DNA of 64,000 nucleotides from Maribacter dokdonensis DSW-8 (GCF_001447995.1 NZ_LDPE01000001.1:62001-126000); one strand, 5' to 3'; counted from the stretch's first letter, positions 24,280 through 32,304 are shown. Translations and numbers: made by a program. The notes: a model not told the origin generated them from the letters alone.

Positions 24280-24380
24280 TGATTTATTGTTGGATTTTGA
24301 TAGCTATTCGTAGTCCTAAATCAATCTTAAACAAAGAAATAAGAAGTTGACGAATAGGGGCTAGACATAACTTTGACTTG

Positions 24381-24400
24381 TGTTGGACATATGTTGGACA
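24381..24400. promoter_or_regulatory. Tandem 9-bp direct repeat upstream of 24471
   Basis: TGTTGGACA occurs at 24381-24389 and 24392-24400, spaced by 11 bp, about one helical turn. This spacing is typical of tandem binding sites for one regulator. It lies 70-90 bases before the start of the membrane protein gene. Confidence 0.4.
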
Positions 24401-24470
24401 GCAATGATAGCAGCGGTTATAGAGGGTGTTTGCTAGGAAGAAATAAGAATTAAATTGTAATTTTAGAAGT

Positions 24471-25169
24471 ATGAATGAGGAGATAATTAATGAAATAGTT
24501 CAAAAGGTTTTTGCAAAAGCAAAAACAGAATGTGCAATTCATACTAATAATGCTCTTAATAATCATATTGAAAATTCTACGGCAATAAGCTATAAAACAG
24601 CAGAAAGACTTTGTCAGAAGTATATTGACAAAAAAGACAATATAGGTAAGCAATCTGAGCACACTATTAATGTGCTATGTCAATATCTAGGTTACGAATC
24701 ATTTGCAGATTACGTTAAACAAAATTCAAAAGGAAAGATTAATCTTGAAGTTAATAAAGTAGGTGCGAAAAAGAATTGGAAACTAATAACAGCTATAAGT
24801 TTGATTGTAGTTGTTGGATTGATTTTAGGTTTGAGCGAGAAGAGTAAGGAGCCAAAATGTATGGTGTGGAGAATAGACCATTATGAAAAAACGGATTGTT
24901 CCACTAGTTACACAGAAAATATTATACCATTGGATGAAGTAAGATTACAAAATTTTAAAAAAGTTAAAGTAAATATTACTTGTACCTTTTTTGATGAAAC
25001 TACGGGTGAGCCAACAAAATGGTATTATAAGTCTGGTAATACTATTGAATTTTATACCGGTCCTGGGTTACATCCTGTTAATGGAAAAACTTTAAAAGCG
25101 ATTACAGAGCATATAATAGATAAGTATGTACCTATTCATACTTATGAAGAGAGTTCATTTGCGGAATAA
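24471..25169 (+). CDS. Single-pass membrane protein with N-terminal helical domain
   Basis: 232 residues. The N-terminal part (1-85) is helical with a pattern often seen in Bacteroidetes regulators and effectors (AISYKTAERLCQKYID, then INVLCQYLGYESFADYVKQN). A membrane segment lies at about 104-123 (LITAISLIVVVGLILGL). A 110-residue C-terminal domain follows with two cysteines (C132, C141 region) and a FDETTGEP loop, presumably outside the cytoplasm. I recognise the N-terminal pattern but not a named function. It is preceded by the pseudoknot region and ends 20 bases before the convergent gene at 25189. Confidence 0.7.
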   Translation: MNEEIINEIVQKVFAKAKTECAIHTNNALNNHIENSTAISYKTAERLCQKYIDKKDNIGKQSEHTINVLCQYLGYESFADYVKQNSKGKINLEVNKVGAKKNWKLITAISLIVVVGLILGLSEKSKEPKCMVWRIDHYEKTDCSTSYTENIIPLDEVRLQNFKKVKVNITCTFFDETTGEPTKWYYKSGNTIEFYTGPGLHPVNGKTLKAITEHIIDKYVPIHTYEESSFAE

Positions 25170-25188
25170 CGCTTCATTTTTATTTGGT

Positions 25189-25974
25189 TTATTTTTCACT
25201 GAACACATATTTCATCAAATAGGCATCCATTTCATCATCTGTGGGTATTTTGTTTTTAAAAATTGGGTCTTTTAAAGTCTTTGTTGATGATTTAGTTTCA
25301 GCTTGATTATCTATAGAAGGCAGCGGAGTTGAATATTTTTCAAATTTATATTGTTTATTTAAAGCTAATATAATCTTTAGCTCTCCTTCAAACTGAATGG
25401 TTTCCTTTAAAATTGTTACTTTATCTATTAATTTCTCATTGAAGTAATTTGCATTTCCTGTTAAGTATTCATTCAATCCCTCAGGGTAATTTTGAATGAC
25501 ATTTAACTTCATTGCTTCACGCTTGGTATAGTATAATTCAATTTTTGGCGTATTCTCTAATTTTGGCATACCATCAATGTTTTCTAGCAAATGGACAAAG
25601 TCAAACCCGGGAGCGTTTCTATTGTTGATGATATTCATAAATAATAATCTTGCTATTATCTTTGCTTCTTTCTTTTTTAATCCAATAGTGTGATTATTGA
25701 ACTGATGGAAGAAATTTATAAATACGTTATTTATATGTTCTTGATAACGCTGCAATATAAAGGCGTAATATGCCTCTACAAGAGGTGGGCAAGGATCTAG
25801 TCTAGTTTTAAAATTACTTTTGTCATTCAGGTTGATTGTCTTGTTGAACGGAATAGCGACCACGCTAGAGCTTACGTACAGCTTTTTCTTTTTAAAAAGT
25901 TTTAGACGTTGCTCACTAGTTAATTCTTGAAGCCTTTCGTTTGCTAAACACCCAAAATAATTCTTTCTTCGTTT
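25189..25974 (-). pseudogene. Gene with lost 5' end fused to an integrase scar
   Basis: The frame is open from 25974 (just after a TAA) to the stop at 25189, but no ATG lies near the beginning. The protein-like sequence already reads well from about 25955 (CLANERLQELTSEQRLKLF), so translation at the first in-frame GTG (25863, 224 residues) would waste conserved-looking sequence. The product is helical and soluble, and I do not recognise it. The simplest reading is that a deletion joined the N-terminal part of the recombinase at 26164 to this gene, removing its start. It could still be expressed from the GTG. Confidence 0.5.
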
Positions 25975-26164
25975 TTAAATGATTCACACCGGCTTTTATT
26001 GGTGTTTGTCTTTCTAACTTATGTGTTTTTGGATTTCGATAAGAAAAATAAACGTACCAATCTTTGGCCAAGGCATCTTTTTTCTGCCTATAAGTAAGTT
26101 TGGACCAACCATTTATAGGGACACCTCCAGTGTAGAATTTGGGTTCGGAATAGTTCAGTTTCAT
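25916..26164 (-). pseudogene. N-terminal fragment of a tyrosine recombinase (integrase remnant)
   Basis: From the ATG at 26164 the sequence MKLNYSEPKFYTGG, then WSKLTYRQKKDALAKDWYVYFSYRNP, KLERQTPIKAGVN and KTKKE is the characteristic N-terminal arm of Bacteroidetes phage-type integrases. After KTKKE the similarity stops and the frame ends 15 residues later. The SAM-like core-binding and catalytic domains (R, H-x-x-R, Tyr) are missing entirely. It lies just downstream of tRNA-Met on the same strand, the usual position for an island integrase. An upstream ATG at 26221 would add 19 residues overlapping the tRNA terminator and is unlikely. Confidence 0.8.
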
Positions 26165-26170
26165 GTTCAA

Positions 26171-26194
26171 ACCGTATACGTTATCGTATACGGT
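26171..26194. promoter_or_regulatory. Perfect 24-bp palindrome upstream of the integrase remnant
   Basis: ACCGTATACG at 26171-26180 is mirrored by CGTATACGGT at 26185-26194 around TTAT. It lies 7 bases upstream of the integrase ATG, between it and tRNA-Met. An operator of the integrase or an arm-type recombination site fits the position. Confidence 0.55.
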
Positions 26195-26220
26195 AGGTAA
26201 AAGTATGTAATTTAAGGACA

Positions 26221-26252
26221 TAAAAAAACGGCTTGTGCGTACACAAACCGTT
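26221..26252 (-). terminator. Terminator of tRNA-Met
   Basis: Read on the minus strand, AACGGTTTGTG pairs with CACAAGCCGTT around TACG (one G-T pair), followed by seven T. It lies 25 bases downstream of the tRNA 3' end. Confidence 0.8.
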
Positions 26253-26276
26253 GATTTTGTTGGTCTTTACCTACTG

Positions 26277-26350
26277 TAGCGAGAGGGGGGCACGATCCCC
26301 CGACCTCCGGGTTATGAATCCGACGCTCTAACCAACTGAGCTACCTCGCC
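26277..26350 (-). tRNA. tRNA-Met (anticodon CAU)
   Basis: On the minus strand the cloverleaf is complete: acceptor GGCGAGG, TA, D-arm GCTC/GAGC, anticodon loop TTCATAA, variable AGGTC, T-stem GGGGG/CCCCC and 3' acceptor TCTCGCT plus A. The first and last acceptor pairs are G-U, and the T-loop reads ATCGTGC instead of the usual TTCRANY. It is the likely integration target of the island, given the integrase remnant directly downstream. Whether CAU is read as elongator Met or as lysidine-modified Ile was not resolved. Confidence 0.9.
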
Positions 26351-26488
26351 ATATTATTTTTAAACGGCTGCAAATATAGTGGTAATTTATTTGTTCTTCA
26401 ACAAAACTTCATGAAAAAAATTATACTGATCATTTATTTTTTTATCATTTAGAAATATATATATTGCTCGGCATAAAGTAGCATGACA

Positions 26489-26872
26489 ATGAGCGATAAA
26501 ATAAAATTTGAAATAGAGTTTGTAATTCAGTCTTCACCACAAATGTTATATCAGTACTTAGCAACGCCTTCAGGACTGTCTGAATGGTTTGCGGATAATG
26601 TTAATTCTAGAGGTGAAAAATTTACCTTCATTTGGGACGGGGCAGAAGAAGAGGCTAAACTGTTAAAAAGAAAAACAGATGAGTTTGTACGTTTTGCTTG
26701 GGAAGAAGCAGACGATGATAGCTTTTTTGAAATGAAGATAATAGTTGATGAAATAACAAAAGATGTCTCATTGTTTATAACTGACTTTGCCGAAGAAGAT
26801 GAGATAGACGAGTCTAAAATGCTTTGGACCAATCAAGTATCTGATTTAAAACAGGTATTGGGTTCAGCTTAA
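26489..26872 (+). CDS. START-like (SRPBCC/AHSA1) domain protein
   Basis: 127 residues from the ATG at 26489 (MSDKIKFEIEF); an ATG two codons earlier at 26483 is possible. The sequence follows the START/AHSA1 helix-grip pattern found as a conserved single-domain protein in flavobacteria: a first strand EFVIQSSPQMLYQYLATPSGLSEWFAD, then TFIWDGAEEEAKL, VRFAWEE and a C-terminal helix. The C-terminal region is very acidic. Members bind hydrophobic ligands or partner proteins; the specific role is unknown. It is the first conserved gene beside the tRNA-Met integration site and ends before the terminator at 26899. Confidence 0.8.
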   Translation: MSDKIKFEIEFVIQSSPQMLYQYLATPSGLSEWFADNVNSRGEKFTFIWDGAEEEAKLLKRKTDEFVRFAWEEADDDSFFEMKIIVDEITKDVSLFITDFAEEDEIDESKMLWTNQVSDLKQVLGSA

Positions 26873-26890
26873 AAATATTCTTATTTACAG

Positions 26891-26898
26891 TATCTTTG
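26891..26898 (+). promoter_or_regulatory. Bacteroidetes -7 promoter box overlapping a terminator
   Basis: TATCTTTG matches TAnnTTTG exactly, 27 bases before the ATG at 26925. The expected start point, about 26902-26903, falls inside the 5' arm of the hairpin at 26899-26918. New transcripts would therefore lack a full hairpin. Confidence 0.5.
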
Positions 26899-26924
26899 AG
26901 CCTTAATTTTTTAAGGCTTTTTTT
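26899..26924 (+). terminator. Terminator of the START-like gene, abutting the next start codon
   Basis: AGCCTTAA pairs with TTAAGGCT around TTTT, followed by a T run that ends directly at the ATG of the aminotransferase gene (26925). Confidence 0.65.
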
Positions 26925-27782
26925 ATGTTCAATTTTAATGGCGGACTACTAGAGGATAATTCATCTTTTCTAAATGAAAAGAATAGGGGAGTGCAGCTGG
27001 GTGATGCCGTTTTTGAAGAGTTAAGGGTGGTGAACGGTGAAATAATTTATCTAGAAGATCATTATTTGCGCCTAATGTCGTCCATGAGAATATTGAGAAT
27101 GGAAATTCCAATGAACTTTACTATGGAGTTCATGGAAGCTGAAATTCTTAAGATATTCTCTGAAAGTGACCTTAAAAAAGCAAAACGGGTTAAATTCAAC
27201 GTTTTTAGAAATAGTCAAGAAGATTATTTGGATTCTGATAATAGTATTTCTTATTTTATTAACAGCAGTACGTTAGAGAATCCTTTTTTTGTATTGAACA
27301 ATAGCATTTATGAAGTAGAACTTTTTAAAGACTTTTATAAAAATTCTACGATGCTATCTAACTTAGATACCAACAATAAAATTTTAAGTGTTGTAGCTGC
27401 GATTTACGCCCGTGAAAATGATTATCAGGATTGTCTGTTGCTTAACGAGAGAAAGCAGGTTATAGAGGCTATAAATGGCAATATTTTTGTAGTAAAAGGT
27501 AGTCAGGTTAAAACTCCGCCCATTACAGATGGTTGTACCAATGGTATTCTTAGAAAAAAATTGGTGGAAGTGATTTCTAATTTAAAAGAGTTTGAGTTTG
27601 TGGAAGACAGTGTTTCTCCTTTTGAGCTACAAAAAGCAGATGAACTTTTCATAGTCAATGCAATTGACGGAATTATACCTATAACCAAATACAGAAAGAA
27701 GGAATTTGTTAATACCGTTTCTAAAAGTTTATTGGGTAAACTAAATGCTGCGGCAAGATTGTCTTTAAGTCCCGGGAGTTAA
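26925..27782 (+). CDS. Aminotransferase class IV (PLP fold type IV)
   Basis: 285 residues. The order of motifs fits branched-chain aminotransferase/aminodeoxychorismate-lyase-like enzymes: RGVQLGDAVFEELRVVNGEIIYLEDHYLRLMSSMRIL near the start, a VKFNVFR strand for the PLP lysine region, and a DCLLLNERKQVIEAINGNIFVVKG segment. A TNGILRKKLVE motif follows and contacts the cofactor phosphate. The substrate is undetermined; ADC lyase (folate synthesis) is possible. The start directly follows the T-tract of a terminator and is driven from the TATCTTTG box at 26891. It overlaps the convergent yqgE gene by 4 bases. Confidence 0.85.
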   Translation: MFNFNGGLLEDNSSFLNEKNRGVQLGDAVFEELRVVNGEIIYLEDHYLRLMSSMRILRMEIPMNFTMEFMEAEILKIFSESDLKKAKRVKFNVFRNSQEDYLDSDNSISYFINSSTLENPFFVLNNSIYEVELFKDFYKNSTMLSNLDTNNKILSVVAAIYARENDYQDCLLLNERKQVIEAINGNIFVVKGSQVKTPPITDGCTNGILRKKLVEVISNLKEFEFVEDSVSPFELQKADELFIVNAIDGIIPITKYRKKEFVNTVSKSLLGKLNAAARLSLSPGS

Positions 27783-28339
27783 TTTAAACTTGGGTTCTCT
27801 GGAGCATTTGACCATAAAAGATAATTACCACCTAATTGAATCATATTTTCTTTCCAAATGGCTTTTGCGGCCCTTTGAATGATTCTGCTTTCATGTTCAT
27901 TTTCTACAACTATCCACGATTTTGAAGTAAGCTCTTCGTCTAGTTGTAAAGATGACCAGCCCGAGTATCCTAAAAAGAATCGAATATCATCTTCTGATAT
28001 AATTTCCTTATTGATCAATTCTACAGTGGTTTCAAAATCTCCTCCCCAATATATACCATCAGAAATCTCAACACTGTTGTCAATTAAATGTGGAACCTTG
28101 TGTATAAAATAGAGGTTGTCTTGCTCTACGGGACCGCCATTGTATACTTGAAAAGGTAATTCTATTTCAGTAACCAATTCATTGATTTGGTACTCTAATG
28201 GTTTATTTAAAATAAAACCAACTGAGCCCTCAGTACTGTGTTCTGCTAATAAAACTACAGACCGGTTAAACGAAACATCTCCGGTCAACGATGGTTCGGC
28301 CACTAGTAATTTTCCTTTGGTTGGCTTTAAAGCTATCAT
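27779..28339 (-). CDS. YqgE/AlgH family protein (DUF179)
   Basis: 186 residues, the family length. Typical landmarks are PTKGKLLVAEPSLTGDVSFNRSVVLLAEHSTEGSVGFILNKPL at the N-terminus, VYNGGPVEQDNLYFIH, and FFLGYSGWSSLQLDEEL with the conserved GYSGW. The C-terminus ends in IQLGGNYLLWSNAPENPSLN. The family is widespread and cytoplasmic. AlgH was first linked to alginate regulation in Pseudomonas, but the molecular function is not settled. It is probably monocistronic here and lies downstream of the HU gene terminator. Confidence 0.9.
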   Translation of the reverse strand: MIALKPTKGKLLVAEPSLTGDVSFNRSVVLLAEHSTEGSVGFILNKPLEYQINELVTEIELPFQVYNGGPVEQDNLYFIHKVPHLIDNSVEISDGIYWGGDFETTVELINKEIISEDDIRFFLGYSGWSSLQLDEELTSKSWIVVENEHESRIIQRAAKAIWKENMIQLGGNYLLWSNAPENPSLN

Positions 28340-28406
28340 AAATTTGATATGATTATATTTCTAAAGTAAGACAAATCCTCTTAAAAATCAAAAACATAGA
28401 AATAAA

Positions 28407-28430
28407 AAAAGCGCCTTTTATGGCGCTTTT
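28407..28430. terminator. Terminator after the HU gene
   Basis: AAAAGCGCC pairs perfectly with GGCGCTTTT around TTTTAT, with A-rich and T-rich sides that allow function in both directions. It lies about 20 bases after the HU stop on the minus strand. Confidence 0.85.
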
Positions 28431-28451
28431 CATAAATTTATCAGTGTAAAA

Positions 28452-28724
28452 TTAGTTTACAGCTTTACCTAAATCAGCACCTGCTTTAAACTTAACTACA
28501 TTTTTAGCAGCGATTTGGATAGTTTTTCCAGTTGATGGATTTCTACCTTCTCTTGCATTTCTTTTAGATACGGACCAAGAACCGAAACCTACTAAAGAAA
28601 CTCTATCTCCTTTTTTAAGAGAATTTTCAACATTTCCCAAGAAAGATTCCAATGACTTTTTTGCCGCAGCTTTTGTGATGCCAGCGTCAGCTGCCATTGC
28701 ATCGATCAATTCTGTTTTGTTCAT
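28452..28724 (-). CDS. HU-family DNA-binding protein
   Basis: 90 residues from the ATG at 28724 (MNKTELIDAMAADAGITKAAA), the standard HU start and length. The longer frame from 28796 would add 24 residues never seen in HU. The DNA-binding beta arm with GRNPSTGKTIQIAA and the VVKFKAG(A)DLGKAVN ending are characteristic. It forms dimers that bend and compact DNA. The gene is single and ends at a strong hairpin. Confidence 0.95.
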   Translation of the reverse strand: MNKTELIDAMAADAGITKAAAKKSLESFLGNVENSLKKGDRVSLVGFGSWSVSKRNAREGRNPSTGKTIQIAAKNVVKFKAGADLGKAVN

Positions 28725-28897
28725 AATGTGATAATTAATTGTGATTAAATAATTTATACCTACTAACAAATTTATATGGATTTCTGGGCAACGCAAGTAA
28801 AACGGGCGGAAATCCCTTATTTTGTTGATAACTCAGCGTGTTTGTTGATAAAGTAGGTTTTTTTCTACGTTTCTTTCAGCCCAATAATAACGGGGCT

Positions 28898-29845
28898 TCA
28901 GCCCATTTTTGCATTTTCTTCCAAATTAAGACCGTTCAACAGGTCTTTTACTTGCATTCTTTTCTTACCCTGTAACTGTATTTCTAGTAGATTTATATAT
29001 CCCTCTTTAACGGCTACTTTTATCTCTTTCTTATTAAAAACTAGAGCTCCTACTGCAAGGTCATGTTTTTCGGTTTCGATTTCTACCTTATATATTTTTG
29101 TGATGATATTTTGGTCACCATTTGTAAGTGTGGTCCAGGCAGCTGGGTATGGACTTAAACCTCTGATGAAATTATATATGGCAACGGCAGAATTGTTCCA
29201 GTTTACTTCACAAGTTTCCCTATGAATTTTATGTGCATCTTTTAAACTAGGTAAATTAGGCTGCGCATGGGTAGTAAAATTCCCTGATTCAATTTGTTCT
29301 ACGGTTTTTAGTACGGTGTTTGCTCCTAAATGCATTAGCCTATCATGTAAATCTTCGGCATTATCGGTTTCTTCAATCACTGCCTCGTCTTGCATAATTA
29401 TTTCACCGGTGTCAATTTTTTCGTCAATAAAAAATGTGGTAACTCCTGTTTTTGTCTCTCCATTAATAATTGCCCAATTGATAGGGGCCGCACCACGGTA
29501 TTGTGGTAAAAGTGAAGCATGTAAGTTAAATGTGCCATATTCGGGCATACTCCATACTACTTTGGGTAACATTCTAAAAGCAACAACAATTTGTAAATTG
29601 GCGTTTAGCGATTTTAGAGTATTTAAAAAGTCTCCGTCTTTTAGATTAGTAGGTTGTAGTACTTGAAGATTATTTTCAACGGCATATTTTTTAACTGCAG
29701 ATTGATTAAGTTTTCTTCCTCTACCCGCAGGTCTGTCCGGTGCTGTAATGACGCCAACAATATTATATTCATTTTTAACCAGTTTATCTAAAATGCCTAC
29801 GGCAAAGTCCGGTGTTCCCATAAATACAATTCTCAATGCTTCCAT
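28898..29845 (-). CDS. fmt: Methionyl-tRNA formyltransferase
   Basis: 315 residues, the normal length. It formylates initiator Met-tRNA using 10-formyl-tetrahydrofolate. The N-terminal Rossmann-like domain opens with RIVFMGTPDFAV. The formyl-folate binding signature is HASLLPQYRGAAPI near residues 109-122, with the catalytic Asn/His region upstream (NLHAS) and a DEKIDTGEI segment after it. A C-terminal OB-like domain follows. It starts 1 base before the end of the recQ gene on the same strand, so the pair is co-transcribed with the P-loop gene upstream. Confidence 0.95.
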   Translation of the reverse strand: MEALRIVFMGTPDFAVGILDKLVKNEYNIVGVITAPDRPAGRGRKLNQSAVKKYAVENNLQVLQPTNLKDGDFLNTLKSLNANLQIVVAFRMLPKVVWSMPEYGTFNLHASLLPQYRGAAPINWAIINGETKTGVTTFFIDEKIDTGEIIMQDEAVIEETDNAEDLHDRLMHLGANTVLKTVEQIESGNFTTHAQPNLPSLKDAHKIHRETCEVNWNNSAVAIYNFIRGLSPYPAAWTTLTNGDQNIITKIYKVEIETEKHDLAVGALVFNKKEIKVAVKEGYINLLEIQLQGKKRMQVKDLLNGLNLEENAKMG

Positions 29846-29846
29846 A

Positions 29847-31742
29847 TTATAATAGTTGGTATTCGTTAATGTTGTTTAATGTAATATAATTATCCTCCAA
29901 GAGCTCTTGTATGGCTGCAATGGTTATCTCTTGAGTGGTATTGAGTTTATTTTGTAATTCTCGTGAACCTGCATTTTTCTCTTTTAATATTTGGATGATC
30001 TTTATTTTGGCGTGAACAATAGGTGTGTTTCCTGTTGACTGACTAACGCAAACATCACAGATTCCGCAAGGTTGTTCTTGTTGTTCTCCAAAATAATGTA
30101 AGAGCTGTATGCTTCTACACATAGTATCATTTTCAATGTAAGTAAGCATAGCATCAACTTTTGCTATTTTAAGTTGGTTTTGTTCTTCAATATTTTTTGC
30201 AAATACATTTATAGTCCTGTCATCATCTCTTGGTACCAAGAAAAACAATTCTAAATCGCTAGATGCGCTTGTGTAATCTATAATCTCATCTTTTGCCAAT
30301 TGTTCAAAATTTTGATGGATCATTTTTTCTGGTAGAGCTGTTTTTTTGGATAATACATAGGTGTTAATATGTGTGTCAAACTCAAATAACCCACCATAGG
30401 TTCGAAGTACAATTTTTATAAAATCACCCAGTTTGTTGTTCTTATCTATATATCGATAAAGGGTGTCCTTGTCCGTTATAAATTTAATGGTAATTTTTTT
30501 TGAAAAGCTTTCAGAAAGTGAAATAACCGAATTTCTGTCCAATAACTGTAAGGTATTATAAGTAACAAAGGTATTGAGCTTATAAATACTACAGAATTTA
30601 TTGAAATTAAGATGAAATTTTGCTTCGGTGAATTCGCCAAATCCAATTTGAAAGAAAGTATTTAGTTTTTTATAGATCAACTTCACCTGGGCAACACTAG
30701 GTAGAATTTCAATAAACTGCCTTTTTACCAGAACTTTATCGGTTGTATTGGTCAGAATTATTGCTTTTGAAAATTCCCCATTTCTACCGGCTCTACCAGC
30801 CTCTTGAAAGTAATTTTCTAAACTATCGGGAATTTGATAATGTATAACCAATTCTACGTCTGGTTTGTCTATACCCATACCAAAGGCATTGGTGGCGACC
30901 ATAATTTTGTACTTGTTCTTAAGCCAAAAATTTAATCGTTCTGTTTTTTTTTCCTGATCTACACCGCCATGGTAAAAAGTAGCACTAAGGTTGTTGTTCA
31001 CCAAGAACTTAGACAATTCTTCTGCCATTCTTCTACTTCTAACGTAAATTATGGCACTATGCCGAACTTTTTGGCAGTATTGTTTTAAAAACCCTCTTTT
31101 ATCTTCGGTAAACTGAACTTCCAGCCCAATATTTTTTCTAAAAAATGAATCTTTTAAGACTAAAGGGTAAGTAAGTTCTAATGAACTGATAATATCTTCA
31201 CTTACTCTTTTTGTAGCCGTTGCGGTCAAAGCTACCATTGGAGGAGTAGGGTGTAATTCCCTTAAAATGGCGCAACTTAAATAGGCGGGTCTAAAATCAT
31301 GTCCCCATTGTGATATACAGTGAGCTTCATCAATAACATACATAGAAACGTTCATGCTTTTTATACGCTCTTGTACTAATTCTTGTTGTAGGCGTTCCGG
31401 TGATAGGTATAGGAATTTGTAATTACCATAAATGCAATTATCCAATAGCTTATCGATCTCGTTGAATTTAAGTCCCCCTTTTAGACCTATAGCTTTAATG
31501 CCTAATGATTGAAGATTGTTTACTTGGTTTTCAATTAAAGCGATAAGTGGCGATATCACAATGCAAATGCCTTCTTTTGATAAAGCAGGAACCTGAAAAC
31601 AAATAGATTTTCCACCACCAGTGGGCAGTAGACCTAGTACATCTTGACCATTGATTATGGCATTGATGATTTCTTCTTGAGAGCCCCTAAAACTATCAAA
31701 ACCCCAGTATTTGGATAAGATTTCTTTTGGGGTATTATTCAC
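29847..31742 (-). CDS. recQ: RecQ-type ATP-dependent DNA helicase
   Basis: 631 residues. SF2 helicase motifs are clear: WGFDSFRGSQEEII (motif 0), LLPTGGGKSICFQ (Walker A), VIDEAHCISQWGHDFRP, TATATKRV, YHGGVDQE and YFQEAGRAGRNGE. The zinc-binding part of the RQC region is present as CRSIQLLHYFGE, then CGICDVC, with three or four cysteines. The C-terminus ends in a winged-helix-like segment, and an HRDC domain is not obvious. It unwinds recombination and replication intermediates. It overlaps the P-loop gene by 8 bases and is followed at once by fmt. Confidence 0.93.
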   Translation of the reverse strand: MNNTPKEILSKYWGFDSFRGSQEEIINAIINGQDVLGLLPTGGGKSICFQVPALSKEGICIVISPLIALIENQVNNLQSLGIKAIGLKGGLKFNEIDKLLDNCIYGNYKFLYLSPERLQQELVQERIKSMNVSMYVIDEAHCISQWGHDFRPAYLSCAILRELHPTPPMVALTATATKRVSEDIISSLELTYPLVLKDSFFRKNIGLEVQFTEDKRGFLKQYCQKVRHSAIIYVRSRRMAEELSKFLVNNNLSATFYHGGVDQEKKTERLNFWLKNKYKIMVATNAFGMGIDKPDVELVIHYQIPDSLENYFQEAGRAGRNGEFSKAIILTNTTDKVLVKRQFIEILPSVAQVKLIYKKLNTFFQIGFGEFTEAKFHLNFNKFCSIYKLNTFVTYNTLQLLDRNSVISLSESFSKKITIKFITDKDTLYRYIDKNNKLGDFIKIVLRTYGGLFEFDTHINTYVLSKKTALPEKMIHQNFEQLAKDEIIDYTSASSDLELFFLVPRDDDRTINVFAKNIEEQNQLKIAKVDAMLTYIENDTMCRSIQLLHYFGEQQEQPCGICDVCVSQSTGNTPIVHAKIKIIQILKEKNAGSRELQNKLNTTQEITIAAIQELLEDNYITLNNINEYQLL

Positions 31743-32304
31743 TAGCGCCGTTTAAGTGGTCTATTACAAATTGCAATCTATTTTCAATGGTCCCAAAAGG
31801 AACTTCAACAGGTTTGTACCCTAATTGTATATACGTGTTTTCCAATTGTTCATGAATACCACAAGCTTGCTCAAAATTTTCCATTCTTTCATTATCCTGT
31901 ACATAGATTTCTTTCCATGGTGGTAGTATTAACACTTCGTCATACCTGTTTTTTGAACATAAATCGGCATAACGTGGCTCAGGAGATTGCCCAAAATAGT
32001 TCATATATGCAATAACGTCAGGTAATCCACGATCGTAGAACACGTGTTCTTTATTTATGTCGTTACCGTTCTCAAAATGCTTTAGTCGAGCATTGATCAA
32101 CTCATCGTTAAAACTCTTGGCATCTTTAACAAAATCAATAGGGTTGACCAATTGATCTTCTAATGAAACATCACCCAATGCATCTAAAGTCATGGTTCTT
32201 ATAACTTCATGAAAACAATGGTAGCCATTATTTTCTAGGGATGATATCAATACAGTTTTTCCAGTCCCCGGTCCTCCAGTGACAACAATTCTTTTGCTTT
32301 TCAA
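31735..32304 (-). CDS. P-loop ATPase/kinase-like protein (AAA_28-type)
   Basis: 189 residues. Walker A is RIVVTGGPGTGKTVLISSLE at the N-terminus, followed by an HEVIRT segment and a VFYDRGLPDVIAYMNYFG stretch. That stretch resembles the substrate site of small nucleotide or polyphosphate kinases. This matches the AAA_28 ATPase group, conserved in flavobacteria, whose substrate is uncertain. It overlaps recQ by 8 bases and heads the operon P-loop, recQ, fmt; the gene upstream is divergent. Confidence 0.8.
   Translation of the reverse strand: MKSKRIVVTGGPGTGKTVLISSLENNGYHCFHEVIRTMTLDALGDVSLEDQLVNPIDFVKDAKSFNDELINARLKHFENGNDINKEHVFYDRGLPDVIAYMNYFGQSPEPRYADLCSKNRYDEVLILPPWKEIYVQDNERMENFEQACGIHEQLENTYIQLGYKPVEVPFGTIENRLQFVIDHLNGASE

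Larger units (their letters stand above)
24092..24470. other. Non-coding region rich in interleaved inverted repeats
   Basis: No credible reading frame is seen. The segment holds a hairpin (TGCGA at 24150 with TCGCA at 24161), a pseudoknot-forming set of repeats at 24182-24279, a third inverted repeat (CTATTCGT at 24304 with ACGAATAG at 24350) and a tandem TGTTGGACA at 24381 and 24392. The density of structure suggests a non-coding RNA gene or a recombination or regulatory site. Confidence 0.55.

Noticed and set aside
24182..24400. Type III toxin-antitoxin RNA (ToxI-like pseudoknot)
   Set aside because: ToxI consists of several tandem pseudoknot repeats before a ToxN gene. Here there is one copy, and the following gene is a membrane protein with no ToxN features.
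28725..28796. N-terminal extension of HU
   Set aside because: HU proteins start at MNKTELI; the extra 24 residues have no counterpart and lie in the promoter region.
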